64,000 nucleotides of DNA from Nocardia vulneris (GTDB lineage Bacteria; Actinomycetota; Actinomycetes; Mycobacteriales; Mycobacteriaceae). The stretch covers positions 372,001 through 436,000 of the forward strand of contig NZ_BDCI01000004.1 of the NCBI RefSeq assembly GCF_001613425.1, given 5' to 3'. The translations under genes and the position numbers were made by a program. Below, piece after piece: positions 62,870 through 64,000 of the stretch; the first letter of the stretch is position 1; every line of letters begins with the position of its first letter. The notes below the pieces were generated by a model that did not search any database, was not told where the DNA came from, and saw nothing but the letters and a program-made list of their open reading frames with translations.

Positions 62870-64000
62870 TTACGGATTCTCGCCAATCCACTTGCCCGGG
62901 CCGATGATCGTCGCCGTTTTCGCGCCGCGCTGCACCAGTAGTGCGATATGCAGCCGCGAGGGACAACCGAGCTTCACCATCACCCGCCGCAGATGGTTGA
63001 CGACCGTCCACTCCGACAACCCGAGCTCGCCGGCGATCATCCGGTTCGTCTTGCCGGTCGCCACCAACTCGGCGATCTCCCGCTGGCGTGGCGTGAGCGT
63101 GTACAGCCCGCAACGGCCGTGCTCGGAGCGCACCGACCGCGCGAAGTCGATCGCCGCTGCCAGGTTCATCGTCGACACGAGCCGCACGGTGTCCGCGAAC
63201 AGTCGCTCCCCCAACCGCTTCGGCCAATCGAAGAGCTCGCCGTCGGTGTCGAGCGCCGGGATCCCGTGACCGGCGCGCAGCCGCGCACCGGCGAGCACCA
63301 AGGTCGCCGCTGCCGCCGCGTATTCGGCGCCGCACAGCGCGTAGGCCGCGCCGCAACCCTCGATGGCACAGATCGCTTCGAGCGGGTATCCGTGCACCTG
63401 GGGATGCTCGAGCACCTCCCGATAGATCAGCAGCGCCCGATCGGCGGTGCAGAGCCTGTTGCTCGCCAACGCATTACGCACCGCGAGGCCGCCGTCCGCC
63501 GGCGCGATCCGCTGAATCCGCTGTCGCAGCTCGGCCCACTCGGCGGTCACCGGCGCGAGCGGGGCGAGCGCGGCGCGGGCGAGCTCGAGCGGATCTGTAT
63601 CGGCATCGGTATCGGCCTGGTCGCCGAACTGCCGCAGCGCCGCAGCCTCGCTCAGTAACGCCACCGCGCGCGGAAAACGGCCCGCGGACAACGCCCACCG
63701 GCCGAGCAACCGCGCCCCGCCCCACCGCGCCGCGCCGGGTAGGTCCTGGGCCAGACCGGCCGAGAGCCGCCGTTCCACGTCGTCCAGATGGCCGCATCGG
63801 ATCCATACGTCTTGCAGATCTGCCGCAATGCGCAGGGCTTCGTCCACCCGACGGGCGATGCACAGTTCGCTGATCGCCGTCAGGAAGTCCCGGGCGTGCA
63901 CGTCGGCGCAGGCGGGCACGGCCCGGTCGGGATCCATTCCGCGCCCGAGGGATTCGGCCAGCCGGCACAGTCGATCGAGATGCTCGGCACGCAACCGTGC
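62870..64000 (-). CDS. LuxR-family regulator, 5' end outside the window
   Basis: At least 376 residues are visible; the frame is open at the window edge. The LuxR HTH lies at the C-terminus (LTPRQREIAELVATGKTNRM, then GELGLSEWTVVNHLRRVM). The rest is helix-rich with Ala/Leu/Arg repeats like the TPR-type middle of large LAL regulators, in which an N-terminal ATPase would lie upstream. It sits next to the IS701-like gene and the cluster edge and could be a pathway-specific activator. A TTG at 63994 is a possible but unlikely start. Confidence 0.8.
   Translation of the reverse strand, partial: ARLRAEHLDRLCRLAESLGRGMDPDRAVPACADVHARDFLTAISELCIARRVDEALRIAADLQDVWIRCGHLDDVERRLSAGLAQDLPGAARWGGARLLGRWALSAGRFPRAVALLSEAAALRQFGDQADTDADTDPLELARAALAPLAPVTAEWAELRQRIQRIAPADGGLAVRNALASNRLCTADRALLIYREVLEHPQVHGYPLEAICAIEGCGAAYALCGAEYAAAAATLVLAGARLRAGHGIPALDTDGELFDWPKRLGERLFADTVRLVSTMNLAAAIDFARSVRSEHGRCGLYTLTPRQREIAELVATGKTNRMIAGELGLSEWTVVNHLRRVMVKLGCPSRLHIALLVQRGAKTATIIGPGKWIGENP

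Overview
The window is high-GC actinomycete DNA. Dense codon use, many GTG/TTG starts, overlapping stop/start pairs, a Ser/Thr kinase with an FHA partner, an EspR-like regulator and many secreted hydrolases all suggest a Nocardia or close mycolic-acid relative. The genus is an inference. There are no rRNA or tRNA genes and no CRISPR array. One end holds the tail of an amidase and the other a LuxR-type regulator cut by the window edge.

Positions 1 to about 27,900 are mixed accessory and housekeeping genes. They include two CocE/S15-type hydrolases, an FAD monooxygenase, a metallo-beta-lactamase-fold hydrolase, VOC and TfoX-like small proteins, a WYL regulator, a TetR regulator divergent from a secreted lipase, and an EspR-like double-HTH regulator. 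An ECF sigma factor with a SnoaL tail follows, then a four-gene minus-strand group (transmembrane Ser/Thr kinase, FHA protein, small secreted protein, membrane protein). After these come a quinone-oxidoreductase-like gene, an intradiol dioxygenase, two beta-lactamase-fold serine hydrolases and a MerR regulator.

Positions 27,900 to 33,000 hold an oligopeptide/nickel-type ABC uptake operon. It consists of a Tat lipoprotein binding protein, a permease, and a fused permease-ATPase-ATPase. A cobalamin riboswitch precedes it, which points to cobalt or corrinoid-related uptake. Positions 33,000 to 40,200 carry a GH38 alpha-mannosidase, a pyridoxamine-oxidase-fold protein, a Tat-exported FAD oxidase, and a TetR regulator with an NAD(P)-binding reductase sharing a clear palindromic operator. 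Two OmpR-type response regulators with altered phosphorylation pockets and no histidine kinase lie divergently at 40,248-42,369.

Positions 42,375 to 62,506 form a type II polyketide glycoside cluster. The minus-strand arm encodes a SnoaL-like protein, the aminodeoxysugar genes (2,3-dehydratase, 3-aminotransferase, glucose-1-phosphate thymidylyltransferase), an alpha/beta hydrolase, two FAD hydroxylases, a didomain aromatase/cyclase, an ActIII-type ketoreductase, ACP, CLF, KS-alpha and a TcmI-type cyclase. The plus-strand arm encodes a glycosyltransferase, a 3,5-epimerase, a 4-ketoreductase, a luciferase-like oxidoreductase, a DpsC-like KSIII with a Ser-His-His set, and a DpsD-like acyltransferase. 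Together they predict an angular or linear aromatic polyketide started from a non-acetate unit, such as propionate, and carrying a 3-amino-2,3,6-trideoxyhexose of daunosamine type. Brasiliquinone-like compounds known from Nocardia fit best, but that is an inference. No NDP-glucose 4,6-dehydratase, exporter or methyltransferase is visible in the cluster.

The cluster ends with an IS701-like transposase-family gene that has lost a catalytic Asp and lacks visible insertion-sequence ends, followed by the LuxR-type gene. Paired TGACA heptamers with an 11-bp period occur both in the central divergent promoter and upstream of the IS701-like gene. They suggest that one OmpR/SARP-type activator controls both.
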